Shown here in pieces: positions 9,534-17,784 of a stretch of DNA of 64,000 nt. How positions within the stretch are numbered: position 1 is the first letter of the stretch; every line of letters starts with the position of its first letter. Origin of the DNA: an uncultured Desulfobulbus sp. Lineage in GTDB: Bacteria; Desulfobacterota; Desulfobulbia; Desulfobulbales; Desulfobulbaceae. Location: assembly GCF_963665445.1 (NCBI RefSeq), contig NZ_OY762276.1, positions 219,501-283,500 on the forward strand. Reading direction: 5' to 3'. The notes beneath the pieces are model-generated. The model was not told the DNA's origin. It searched no databases and worked only from the letters and a program-made list of their open reading frames with translations. The position numbers were made by a program, and so were the translations under genes.

Positions 9534-9874
9534 AGATTCTGTTTACCGTACAGGACCACAGCATTGCCCCGCGTTTTGACCAGGCCACGGAGGTGATTAT
9601 CGTCGATCACGACGGAACCCGGGAGGTTGCCGAACCGCGCACCATCATTCTCCCCCACCGCAGCGCGGAGGAACTCAGTGACCTGATCGTCAAGGAGGGG
9701 GTGCAGTGCGTGGTCTGCGGGGGCATCGAAGACAGTTTTCATAAATTTTTTCTGTGGAAAAAAATCACCGTTATCGATGGGGTGATCGGCTCGCATACAG
9801 AGGCCCTGGCCAAGGTGGTGGCCGGGGAGTTGCGGCCCGGAGCGATTCTCTCTTCCGTTCGAGACGTGCATTGA
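9530..9874 (+). CDS. NifX/NifB-family (FeMo-co binding fold) small protein
   Basis: 114 residues with the Nitro_FeMo-Co fold: a start like MKILFTVQDHSIAPRFDQA and the loop GIEDSFHKFFLWKKITVIDGV. Stand-alone members of this family occur widely outside nitrogen fixation, often beside regulators, and their role is unclear. It starts inside the stop codon of the activator gene (ATGA overlap), so the two are translationally coupled, suggesting it modulates or serves the activator. No nif structural genes are present here. Function remains inferred. Confidence 0.75.
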   Translation: MKILFTVQDHSIAPRFDQATEVIIVDHDGTREVAEPRTIILPHRSAEELSDLIVKEGVQCVVCGGIEDSFHKFFLWKKITVIDGVIGSHTEALAKVVAGELRPGAILSSVRDVH

Positions 9875-9980
9875 TCTGTCCGATCGTGTCGAGATCGTAA
9901 AAGCGGATCGCGCTGCTCTCGATCTGCAGCCGCCGCCATGATCGGCAGTGAAGGGGCTTGGGGAACTCGGCCGGCCTCTT

Positions 9981-10418
9981 TCAGGGAAAGGTGGCAGTCT
10001 TTTCCCGTGGGGGCAAGACAGCCACGGTGAGGCGGGAGACGCAGATCAGGCGGTCTTGTTCGTCACGGATCATGATTTGCCAAACCTGGGTGGTGCGGCC
10101 GATATGGAGGCTGGTGGCCCGGCCGAAAACCCAACCCCGCTGCGCCGCTCGCAGGTGGTTGGCATTGATCTCCAGCCCCACGCAGATCGTTCCCGGGTCA
10201 ACGCAGAGATAGGCCGCAGCGCCGCCAACGGTCTCGGCAAGAGCCGCCGATGCGCCCCCGTGCAACAGTCCCATGGGCTGCATGGTCCGCTCATCCACCG
10301 GCATGCGGGCTTCAAGATAGTCCTCGCCCACAGTGATGAATTCAATCCCCAAGGTCTGCACCAGGGTCGAGGTGCAGGCGGCCTGCAGTTCTTCTATGCT
10401 TTGCGTTTTTTTCCACAT
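9981..10418 (-). CDS. PaaI-type hotdog-fold thioesterase
   Basis: 145 residues with the hotdog signature GLLHGGASAALAETVGGAAA at about 49-68, typical of PaaI/EntH/MenI-like acyl-CoA thioesterases, which hydrolyse aromatic or small acyl-CoA esters in the cytoplasm. The frame is open further upstream, but the ATG at 10418 is preferred: an AGGAAAA site precedes it and the protein then has family length. The upstream extension runs into a dispersed repeat. The exact substrate is unknown. It faces away from its right-hand neighbour and shares no operon. Confidence 0.82.
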   Translation of the reverse strand: MWKKTQSIEELQAACTSTLVQTLGIEFITVGEDYLEARMPVDERTMQPMGLLHGGASAALAETVGGAAAYLCVDPGTICVGLEINANHLRAAQRGWVFGRATSLHIGRTTQVWQIMIRDEQDRLICVSRLTVAVLPPREKTATFP

Positions 10419-10833
10419 GTGATTTTCCTGTTGGCTGAAGATGAGGGGCGGGTTTGTTCTGAATCTGACAGGATTGTCGCTTTCGTAAACAATCTCAAAA
10501 ACGACGTTTCGAGCTTCGTCACACACTGATTTCACTTTAGGTGAATTTCAATTTTTGACTTTTTAGGCGTCCATCAGGATTCTTATAGCCCATGGAGCAA
10601 TTTTGCCGACACTTTTCTGCAGGGCAAGGTCCCGGCATGGTTCAAGATATTGCCTGCGGTTGAAGGGCGGGAGTCTTTTACTGCCTGATCTCAGGATATT
10701 TTTCTCGTTTTTCTCGTGATGTTTGCAGGCGGGTTTGCTATAGAAGGGGGTGCTTCTGGGAAGAGGCCTGGATATCGGTCCGCCGAGGTTTGGTGGGTGC
10801 AATTTTTCCCCCTAGTCTGTCTGGAGTCAGTGC
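10419..10833. other. Gene-free region holding a family B repeat
   Basis: The left part is the upstream region of the thioesterase gene. 10466-10575 is copy 1 of the ~105-bp family B repeat. From 10576 to 10833 no gene, hairpin or strong promoter is evident before the kinase gene on the plus strand. Confidence 0.6.
10466..10575 (+). repeat. Dispersed repeat family B, copy 1
   Basis: The core AACGACGTTTCGAGCTTCGT is followed by ACTGATTTCAC and ends in TTTTTGACTTTTT plus a CCATCA tail. The same order of blocks occurs at 20346-20450 (minus), 43940-44050 (plus) and 59297-59395 (minus). Confidence 0.85.
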
Positions 10834-11619
10834 GTGCCTTTACAGCAATCCGGTTCACGCCCCATCGAGGATGAGCAACCCTGCGAAGAGCAATCCGCAT
10901 GTGCCTCTCCTAGGAGGGCCTCTGTTGCCGGCCATGGGGCCATGGAATCGGAAAGGCTGAAACAGTTGGGAACGCTGGCTGCCTCCCTCACCCATGACCT
11001 CAACAATCCGCTCTGCGGCGTACAGAGCGTCCTTGAGCGGTTTGCGCGCAAAGCCGAACTTAGCGAGGCGGAGCGCACCCTGCTCAACCTGGCGCTTGAG
11101 CAATGTGAGCGGATGAAGAACCAGCTCAAGGACGTGCAGGGGTTCATCCATGCCGCTCCTGAGCAGTGGTCCCGTTTGGATCTGCTCTCCATGCTTGCCC
11201 AGGTTCTCCGCCTTGTCCATAAGCAGTGCAAGCAGGCGCAGATAACGGTCCATCCTCCTGCGGGAACGGGTCCCCTTGTTATTGCGGGCTGTGAAGGCCA
11301 GATCAAGCAGTTGTTCATGCATATCTTTCTGGTGGCCTGTGGTGCGTTGGCCGGATGCGGGTGCGAAATGGGCTTCAAGGTCCCGGCGCAGGGGAATACG
11401 GTTTCCCTGGTGTTGCAATTTCAGGTCCCGCAGTCGGCGGAGCCGGAACTGGCGAACTTCTTTGCCCTGTTTGCACAGACGCATCCAATTCTTGACAGCG
11501 GGCCGGGAATGGCACATGCTATCATCAATTTGCATGGCGGAGCTATGCATCTGACAAAACTCGCTCAGGGAGAAGGGGGACTGGAACTGTCCTTTCCGGT
11601 GGAGCGAACGAGCCTGTAA
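10834..11619 (+). CDS. Histidine-kinase-like protein with degenerate ATPase domain
   Basis: 261 residues from a GTG start. A HisKA dimerisation domain is clear: LGTLAASLTHDLNNPLCGV carries the phospho-acceptor H54. The C-terminal half has the size and layout of an HATPase domain, but the N-box is LFMHIFLVACGAL without the usual Asn, and only a weak GPGMA glycine motif remains. Autophosphorylation is therefore doubtful; it may act as a phosphotransfer or scaffold protein. No sensor domain or membrane segment is present. It sits 4 bp before a response regulator gene, its likely partner. Confidence 0.75.
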   Translation: MPLQQSGSRPIEDEQPCEEQSACASPRRASVAGHGAMESERLKQLGTLAASLTHDLNNPLCGVQSVLERFARKAELSEAERTLLNLALEQCERMKNQLKDVQGFIHAAPEQWSRLDLLSMLAQVLRLVHKQCKQAQITVHPPAGTGPLVIAGCEGQIKQLFMHIFLVACGALAGCGCEMGFKVPAQGNTVSLVLQFQVPQSAEPELANFFALFAQTHPILDSGPGMAHAIINLHGGAMHLTKLAQGEGGLELSFPVERTSL

Positions 11620-11623
11620 GGGA

Positions 11624-12238
11624 GTGGCTGTGGAGCAGGAAGCTGTTCTTATCGTCGACGATGAGGAACTGATCAGGGAAACGTTGCGTCTTGATCTGAT
11701 GGAGCAGGGGTACGCGGTCGATGCCGTGGCCAGCGGCGAGGAGGCCCTTGGCTTGCTTGATCGAAACTATGATCTGATCATCACCGATCTGGTCATGGAC
11801 GATATCAGCGGCCTGGAGCTTTTGCGGCAGGCCAAGGAGACGCAACCGGATCAGGCGGTCTTCATCCTCACCGGACATCGGGAACTGGAAGCCGCTATCG
11901 GTGCTTTGCGCCTGGGGGCGGACGATTACCTCATCAAACCCTATACCCATGACGAAATGATCGCCCGGGTGAAAAACTGCCTGCAGGCGAGTGCCGCCAG
12001 CCGGGGCAAGCGCAGAGCCGATAGACCCATCCTCTCCATCTGTTCGGATTGTAAAAAGATCCGCACCCCTTTCTCGGAGGACGACCAGCACTCCCCCCGG
12101 TGGGTGACCATCGAGCATTTTCTCAGCCAGATGCTGGGCACGGAGTTGAGTCACGGCATCTGCCCCGACTGCTATCAGCAGAAGATGGCCGAGTTGACCG
12201 AGATGATCCGTCAGGGCCAACTTTTCCGTCGATCCTGA
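11624..12238 (+). CDS. Response regulator with C-terminal Cys-rich (zinc-ribbon-like) domain
   Basis: 204 residues from a GTG start. The receiver covers about 8-125 with D55 in IITDLVMDD and the conserved K in LIKPYT. After a basic linker comes CSDCKKIR, then W-x-x-I-E-x-F and CPDC, a four-cysteine module seen at the end of some bacterial receivers and PAS proteins and probably binding a metal. There is no DNA-binding domain. It follows the degenerate kinase with 4 bp between, so the two form a pair. How the Cys module works is not known to me. Confidence 0.85.
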   Translation: MAVEQEAVLIVDDEELIRETLRLDLMEQGYAVDAVASGEEALGLLDRNYDLIITDLVMDDISGLELLRQAKETQPDQAVFILTGHRELEAAIGALRLGADDYLIKPYTHDEMIARVKNCLQASAASRGKRRADRPILSICSDCKKIRTPFSEDDQHSPRWVTIEHFLSQMLGTELSHGICPDCYQQKMAELTEMIRQGQLFRRS

Positions 12239-12444
12239 GCCTGCCTTTCGCGAGCGATCCCCCTAACTTTTGACCACCACATCTGTGTGGTACTGATCGA
12301 ATCTGCGCGCTGCTGGTTGGCTTGGGCCCATTCCAGGGTTGACAAGCTCTTGGTTTCGAGGCAAGTTACTTCTTTAGTCTCCGCTAGTTAGTCCCAGCCA
12401 ATACGGGGCTTTTCTCTTTCTCGTTCAGCTCGGGGGAATACATC

Positions 12445-15400
12445 TTGAACTACCGCAGTCGCTTGATCGGTGTGGCCGCTTTGACAGCGGCGACTGCGCT
12501 GGTGATTTTATTTCCCCGCATACTCTCAACTCCTGTTGTCCTGCCCACTCTGGTCGCGCACCTGAGCCGCCATCTGCCCGGAACGCTCACTACGGCTGGC
12601 TGCACCCTGCAGTGGACCGGCGGACTGTCCTGTGACAATCTCTCGTATACCGATCAGGGCATGGGCACCCATCTGCAGCTGATGCGCGTGAGCACCGACA
12701 AGGGGCTCTTCACTCTTCTGGCGGCGCCGCAATACCTGGGTGAGATCACCGTCGAGCAACCAACACTTCGTTTTTTCCCTCCCCAGGAGCACGCTGCGCC
12801 AGCGCCCCCCGATGCTCTCCAACCCGTGGTGGGGGAGGGGCAGCAGCTGCCCGTCTCCTGGTGGGAAGAGCGTAGCCTGCGGCTGAAACTGCTCAACGGT
12901 AAGATGGTGGATAGCCAGGGGGATGCGCAGAATCCACGGGTGTTGGCAAGCAAAATCAATCTCAGCGGTGACCTCGCGGCTGGGACCCTGAAGTACCTGC
13001 TCGATGCGCAAAGCGGTCAGTCCACAGGTCAGTTGCATGCCCAAGGGTACGTCAATCTGCCCATAGCCGGCCAGCCTTTTTGGGCCTCGCTCGTTTCTCA
13101 GTCCATCCTGGACATCCGGTCCATGGAGCTCGAGCCGATATTGGCGCTTGCCGCCAGCCGTTTTTCCGGCATTCCTGCGGGAAAGGGGACGGTCAACGGA
13201 GCCTGCCGCCTCAACATGACCGGTATCGACAACCTGGAGATCAACGGGCTGGCCAGTGTGGATGATCTTGAACTCGCCGGAGGTTTTTTAGGCCAGGATC
13301 AGCCGCAACTCAACCTGGCCCGCCTGAAATTTGCCCTGCGCCGCCGGCCGGCCGAGGGGTGGCGGTTGTCCGAGATGGAGTTGCAGTCCGCCCCGCTCAG
13401 TGTTGTTGCCCAGGGGGCGGTTGATGCCGAAAAGGTCGACTTCAGTGCACAGGGCAAGGCCGATCTTCCCCTGTTGGCCGCGGCCTTACCCCATCTTTTC
13501 GCCATTCACCAACAGACGCGTATTCATCAGGGAACCTTGGCCTTTGCAGTCGATGCCAAAGGAAATATGGAGCAGGTTCAACTGCGGGCGGATTGCCACA
13601 CAGAGCGCCTCCAATTCACCCAGGCGGACCAGTCCTACTCCTGGGAAAATCCACTTTCGCTCCAACTGCAGACAGTCCTCGGCCCTAACGCCGTCCATGT
13701 TGACGCGCTCCAATTTCAGGCGCCTTTCCTTTCCGTGGAGGGGCAGGGCGGCCTTGAAAATTTTACCTTCAAGGCAACAGCCGATCTCGATCATCTCTTC
13801 AGCGAACTGGAGAAGATTTTTGCCGTGCCCCTGCATGCTCAGGGGCGGCTCCATGTTGATCTGCATTCAACCCGTACCGAGCAGGATCTGGTCCGCCTGA
13901 CGACCCGGCTCAATGTCGAGGACTTGGGCCTGCATCTTGGCGATCAGGTCCTGCTGCCTGCCCATCCCTTTAGCCTGAATGCGGAACTCACCGCCCATCC
14001 CTGGTTTTCGCCACAATCGGGAGTGGAAAACTTGCAGCTCACCGCGGTCGGTTGGCCGGGGAAGGTGCAGCTTCAGGCATCTCACCCCACGACAACACCA
14101 CTCACGAAAAACGAGCAAGTGCAGGAGAATCTGCAGATCACCTCCCATCTCGACCTGGCCCGCCTGCAGCAACTGGTGGCTGCCATTCAAAGGGGCAATG
14201 ACCCGTGGCAACTCCAAGGACAACTGCAGGCCGAGATCGGCGGTATGTGGCAGGAAACCCGCTTGTACCTGCACCGGCTGTCCGGATCCCTGGAGCATGG
14301 GGCCTTGCTGCACCACGGCCAAATTCTGCTCCAGGAACCGAACATTGAGCTGAGTTTTGAACAGAGTCCGCTGAAATTGGGAGCTCTCAACCTGGGGGAG
14401 CTGCAGATCGTTTCGAAAAAGAAGATCCTGGAGAGGAGCACCCCGGAGTTCTGTCGGATCGATCTGACCGCGCCTACTCTTGTCCTGCCCCATGTGCGTC
14501 TGCGCGCGCCTGATATGATCGTTGATCTCCAGGCTTCGCTTGGGGGTGGTGGAGATGCGCGGCATGAGCCGCTTTTCTCCTGGAAGGGACTGGGGGACCT
14601 GCGGCTTCTTGTGCCCTGGTGGCGGCAGGCGGGCTGGCTGGCAAAGGAGGCGGAGACCGCAGGACTTGCCCGCTTTGATGGTGCCCTGTATCCGGAGGCG
14701 GCCCAACAGCCAGCGAAAACCACAGTCTCTTTGCGGGTTAAGGACCTGGTGATCAATGCCGGGCAAGGCCCATTGTTCACCGATCCCGAACTGCAGCTTG
14801 CCCTGGAACTGCGACCAGGCTCGAACCAATCGGCAGGCAGGCTCACCCAGCTTTCGCTGCAGTCCTCCGCTCTTTCCTTCCGTGGCGCCGGCATGGTCCA
14901 TAAGCGGGACAGCCAGTCGTTTTTGGACCTTCAGGGAGAGTTGCACCTGGGGGCAGCAACACTGACCTCCCTGCTCGAGAACCGGATTCCAGGGGATATC
15001 TTCCTCAAGGCTGTCGAGCCTGGCTCCATCCTGCTCAGTGCACCGTTGCATTTTCCTGTGGATATCACGCAGCTCACCCTGAACGGTCAGGTTCCCCTGC
15101 AGAACCTGCGTTATCTCGGCGTACAACTGCCCTCGGCAGAAGCATCCGTGGACTTGAACCGGGGGGAGCTGACCCTGCACATTCAGGGCCGGGACAAGGA
15201 GGCGCAGGTGAATCTGCAGGCCGCCTGGAAAGACGAAGGGGGCAAGCTTTTCCTTACCCTGCCGCCGGATTGCCACCCCCTCAGCAACCTGCCGATTTCG
15301 CCCATGCTTGCCGAGGGGCTCATGCGGGCGCTGCCGCCCTTGGGGACCCTGGTGGAGGTGCGTGGGACCGTGGGATTGAGAGTATCCCGGTTTACCCTGC

Positions 15401-15891
15401 CGCTTGATGACAAACGGCGTCTGCCTGACTTTGCGCTGGTGCTTGATCTGGAAAAGGCCCGCCCCGAGGCATCACCGGCCCTCCGGCGACTGTTGGAGAT
15501 CGCCGGGTTGACCGGTCCGCTTCGTTTTCAGGAACGGGAACTTGTCTGTGAGGGGTGGAACGGTTCGATGACCTGCGCGCCGCTACGGTTGAAAGCAGGC
15601 AGGGATGAACTGCGTATCAGCGGCAGCAAGCGCAGAAGCGGTTCCATTGCCTACAGGGTCGAGATTCCGGTGACCGAAAAGCTGGCGCAAAGAGCCGGGA
15701 TCTCCGTCCTTGGCAGGTTTTCCGCCCAGGCTGAAATTGGGGGGACCACAAGGGATCCGGTTTTTGCAGAGAATAGATTTTTGCAGGGGCTGGCAGGGCA
15801 GATAGCCGCCAGCCTGCCCAAACCGTTGGTGGAGTCCGCTTCCCGGGCCGGTCAGGTGTCCGCTTCGGAAACATCGCCAAAGGTGGACTGA
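12445..15891 (+). CDS. Large AsmA/YdbH-like envelope protein
   Basis: 1148 residues. One N-terminal membrane anchor (about 8-30) is followed by a long run of beta-rich segments with alternating hydrophobic residues (for example LNLARLKFALRR, LTQLSLQSSALSFRG), the pattern of AsmA/TamB/YdbH-type proteins that bridge the inner and outer membrane and are linked to phospholipid transport. The C-terminal 250 residues resemble the YdbH end region. The start is a TTG at 12445 behind GGGGGA; no better ATG lies close. It stands alone, with no terminator visible on either side. The family call is by pattern, so moderate. Confidence 0.65.
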   Translation: MNYRSRLIGVAALTAATALVILFPRILSTPVVLPTLVAHLSRHLPGTLTTAGCTLQWTGGLSCDNLSYTDQGMGTHLQLMRVSTDKGLFTLLAAPQYLGEITVEQPTLRFFPPQEHAAPAPPDALQPVVGEGQQLPVSWWEERSLRLKLLNGKMVDSQGDAQNPRVLASKINLSGDLAAGTLKYLLDAQSGQSTGQLHAQGYVNLPIAGQPFWASLVSQSILDIRSMELEPILALAASRFSGIPAGKGTVNGACRLNMTGIDNLEINGLASVDDLELAGGFLGQDQPQLNLARLKFALRRRPAEGWRLSEMELQSAPLSVVAQGAVDAEKVDFSAQGKADLPLLAAALPHLFAIHQQTRIHQGTLAFAVDAKGNMEQVQLRADCHTERLQFTQADQSYSWENPLSLQLQTVLGPNAVHVDALQFQAPFLSVEGQGGLENFTFKATADLDHLFSELEKIFAVPLHAQGRLHVDLHSTRTEQDLVRLTTRLNVEDLGLHLGDQVLLPAHPFSLNAELTAHPWFSPQSGVENLQLTAVGWPGKVQLQASHPTTTPLTKNEQVQENLQITSHLDLARLQQLVAAIQRGNDPWQLQGQLQAEIGGMWQETRLYLHRLSGSLEHGALLHHGQILLQEPNIELSFEQSPLKLGALNLGELQIVSKKKILERSTPEFCRIDLTAPTLVLPHVRLRAPDMIVDLQASLGGGGDARHEPLFSWKGLGDLRLLVPWWRQAGWLAKEAETAGLARFDGALYPEAAQQPAKTTVSLRVKDLVINAGQGPLFTDPELQLALELRPGSNQSAGRLTQLSLQSSALSFRGAGMVHKRDSQSFLDLQGELHLGAATLTSLLENRIPGDIFLKAVEPGSILLSAPLHFPVDITQLTLNGQVPLQNLRYLGVQLPSAEASVDLNRGELTLHIQGRDKEAQVNLQAAWKDEGGKLFLTLPPDCHPLSNLPISPMLAEGLMRALPPLGTLVEVRGTVGLRVSRFTLPLDDKRRLPDFALVLDLEKARPEASPALRRLLEIAGLTGPLRFQERELVCEGWNGSMTCAPLRLKAGRDELRISGSKRRSGSIAYRVEIPVTEKLAQRAGISVLGRFSAQAEIGGTTRDPVFAENRFLQGLAGQIAASLPKPLVESASRAGQVSASETSPKVD

Positions 15892-16012
15892 ATTGGTGTC
15901 GATTTCGTGAGCTTCTCGAGATCGGCCTTGTTGACTGTTGTGTATTGACGCACAGAGAGCAGCGACTTTTTGTTGCCGAAAACCCTTTTACTTTTTGATG
16001 AGGAGGTTCAGT

Positions 16013-17740
16013 ATGAGCAAGAAAATCGTTATCGTCGGCGCCGTAGCCGCAGGGCCAAAAGCAGCCTGCCGGTTAATGCGGTTGCAACCGGACTGGGAGG
16101 TGACCATGGTGGATCAGGACAGCCTGATCTCCTACGGCGGTTGCGGTATCCCCTACTATGTCAGTGGTGATGTCTCCGATGAGAGCGAGCTGCGGGCCAC
16201 CAGCTTCCATGTGGTGCGCGACGTACGTTATTTCGAGGGGTCCAAAGGGGTGAAAACCATGACCCGCACCCGCGCGTTGTCCATCGACCGCAAGGCCAAG
16301 ACCGTGCGGGTAGAAAATCTCGACAGCGGCAAGCAGCAGGATCTGCCCTATGACAAGCTGATGCTCGCAACCGGGGCCAAACCCTTTGACCTGCCCATTC
16401 CCGGAGCCGACCTCGACGGTGTCTTTTCCATCGCCAACCTGCACAAGGCCATTGAGATCAAGACCCGTATCGCCCAGGGCAAGGTCGGCAAGGCGGTGGT
16501 CATCGGCGGCGGGGCGATCGGCATCGAGATGGCCGAAGCCCTGACCGATCTCTGGGGCGTGGAAACCGTGCTCCTTGAGCTGGCGCCTCAGCTGTTGCCG
16601 CGCATCGTTGATCGCCATTTTTCCGATATGCTCAAAAAACATCTGCAGGAAAAAAATATCCCGGTCTACACCCAAGAGTCCGCCACCGAACTGTTGGGGG
16701 ATGAACAGGGCAGGATCTGCGGCGTCAAGACCGCACAGCGCACCCTGGAAGCCGATCTGGTGATCATGGCCGTGGGCGTGCGCGCGCGCAGCGAGCTGGC
16801 CCGTGAGGCCGGGCTGGATGTGACCGCCTTTGGCGGGATCAAGGTCAACCAGCGGATGCAGACCTCCGACCCGGATATCTACGCCGCCGGCGACTGCGTC
16901 GCCCTCATCAACCTGGTCACCGGCAAGGAGATGCTGGCCCCCCTGGGCTCGCTTGCCAACCGGGAGGGCCGGGTGGTGGGCGACAACCTGGCCGGCATCC
17001 CGTCCACCTTCAAAGGCGTGCTCGGTTCCTTCATCATGAAGGCCTTTGAACGGTGCATCGCAGCCACCGGACTGACCTACGAGGCGGCCCTGGCCGAAGG
17101 CTTTGATGCCGATTATGCCCTGACCTCGCCCTCGGACCGTGCCCACTTCTTTCCGGATCAGGCGGTTGTCATCCTCCAGCTGGTCTTTGACCGCAAGACC
17201 CGCCGCGTGCTTGGCCTGCAGGCCTTCGGCATGATGAACGATTCCATCTCCGCCCGGGTGGATACCGCCGCAGCCCTGATCGCCAAGGGCGGCACCATCG
17301 AAGATTTCGGCCTGGTGGAAATGGCCTATGCGCCTCCCTTCTCCTCGGCCATCGATTCCATCAACGCCGCTGCCTATGTAGCTGAAAACATGTGCGACAA
17401 TCGCATGCGGCGGGTTGATCTGCCCCGGTTCCTGGCCTGGGTCGAGGACATGAGCATTGAGCCGAACTGGGCCGTGCTTGATCTGCGTCACCCGCTGGAA
17501 GCAAATCCGTATGTGGAAAAATTTGGAGCAGACAAGTGGTTCGGCCTGGAATACGGCCAGGTGCGGGAGCGGTACGATGAAATCCCGAGCGGCAAGACCT
17601 GGATTATTCTCTGTAATGCGGGTACTCGGTCCTATGAAATACAAGTCTTCCTTGACCATCTCGGAAAATCCGATAGCATGGTTTTAAGTGGAGGATTGAA
17701 TGTAATCAATCGTTTAGATGTTCCATGGTTGATAAGCTGA
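16013..17740 (+). CDS. CoA-disulfide reductase-type flavoprotein fused to rhodanese
   Basis: 575 residues. Residues 1-445 form an FAD/NAD(P)-dependent pyridine nucleotide-disulfide oxidoreductase of the CoADR/NADH-oxidase/NPSR type: an FAD motif at the start (GAVAAGPKAA, slightly unusual), the single redox cysteine C44 in SYGGCGIPYY, an NAD motif GGGAIGIEMAEAL, and the second FAD motif in DIYAAGDC. Residues about 465-575 are a rhodanese domain with active-site C534 in ILCNAGTRS. Such fusions reduce persulfides or polysulfide using CoA, fitting sulfur metabolism. The ATG at 16013 follows GAGGAGG; the open frame upstream is ignored. Confidence 0.9.
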   Translation: MSKKIVIVGAVAAGPKAACRLMRLQPDWEVTMVDQDSLISYGGCGIPYYVSGDVSDESELRATSFHVVRDVRYFEGSKGVKTMTRTRALSIDRKAKTVRVENLDSGKQQDLPYDKLMLATGAKPFDLPIPGADLDGVFSIANLHKAIEIKTRIAQGKVGKAVVIGGGAIGIEMAEALTDLWGVETVLLELAPQLLPRIVDRHFSDMLKKHLQEKNIPVYTQESATELLGDEQGRICGVKTAQRTLEADLVIMAVGVRARSELAREAGLDVTAFGGIKVNQRMQTSDPDIYAAGDCVALINLVTGKEMLAPLGSLANREGRVVGDNLAGIPSTFKGVLGSFIMKAFERCIAATGLTYEAALAEGFDADYALTSPSDRAHFFPDQAVVILQLVFDRKTRRVLGLQAFGMMNDSISARVDTAAALIAKGGTIEDFGLVEMAYAPPFSSAIDSINAAAYVAENMCDNRMRRVDLPRFLAWVEDMSIEPNWAVLDLRHPLEANPYVEKFGADKWFGLEYGQVRERYDEIPSGKTWIILCNAGTRSYEIQVFLDHLGKSDSMVLSGGLNVINRLDVPWLIS

Positions 17741-17784
17741 TATTGAGCCTAATTGCCGCATAAGAATTCGACAGGGGTAGGGGA

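Noticed and set aside
9530-9874. NifX-like gene as evidence of nitrogen fixation
   Set aside because: No nifHDK or nifENB genes nearby, and stand-alone members of this family are common in non-fixers.
12239-12444. Possible riboswitch before the AsmA-like gene
   Set aside because: An ACCACA/TGTGGT hairpin and a TTGACA are present, but no known aptamer pattern or good -10 box.
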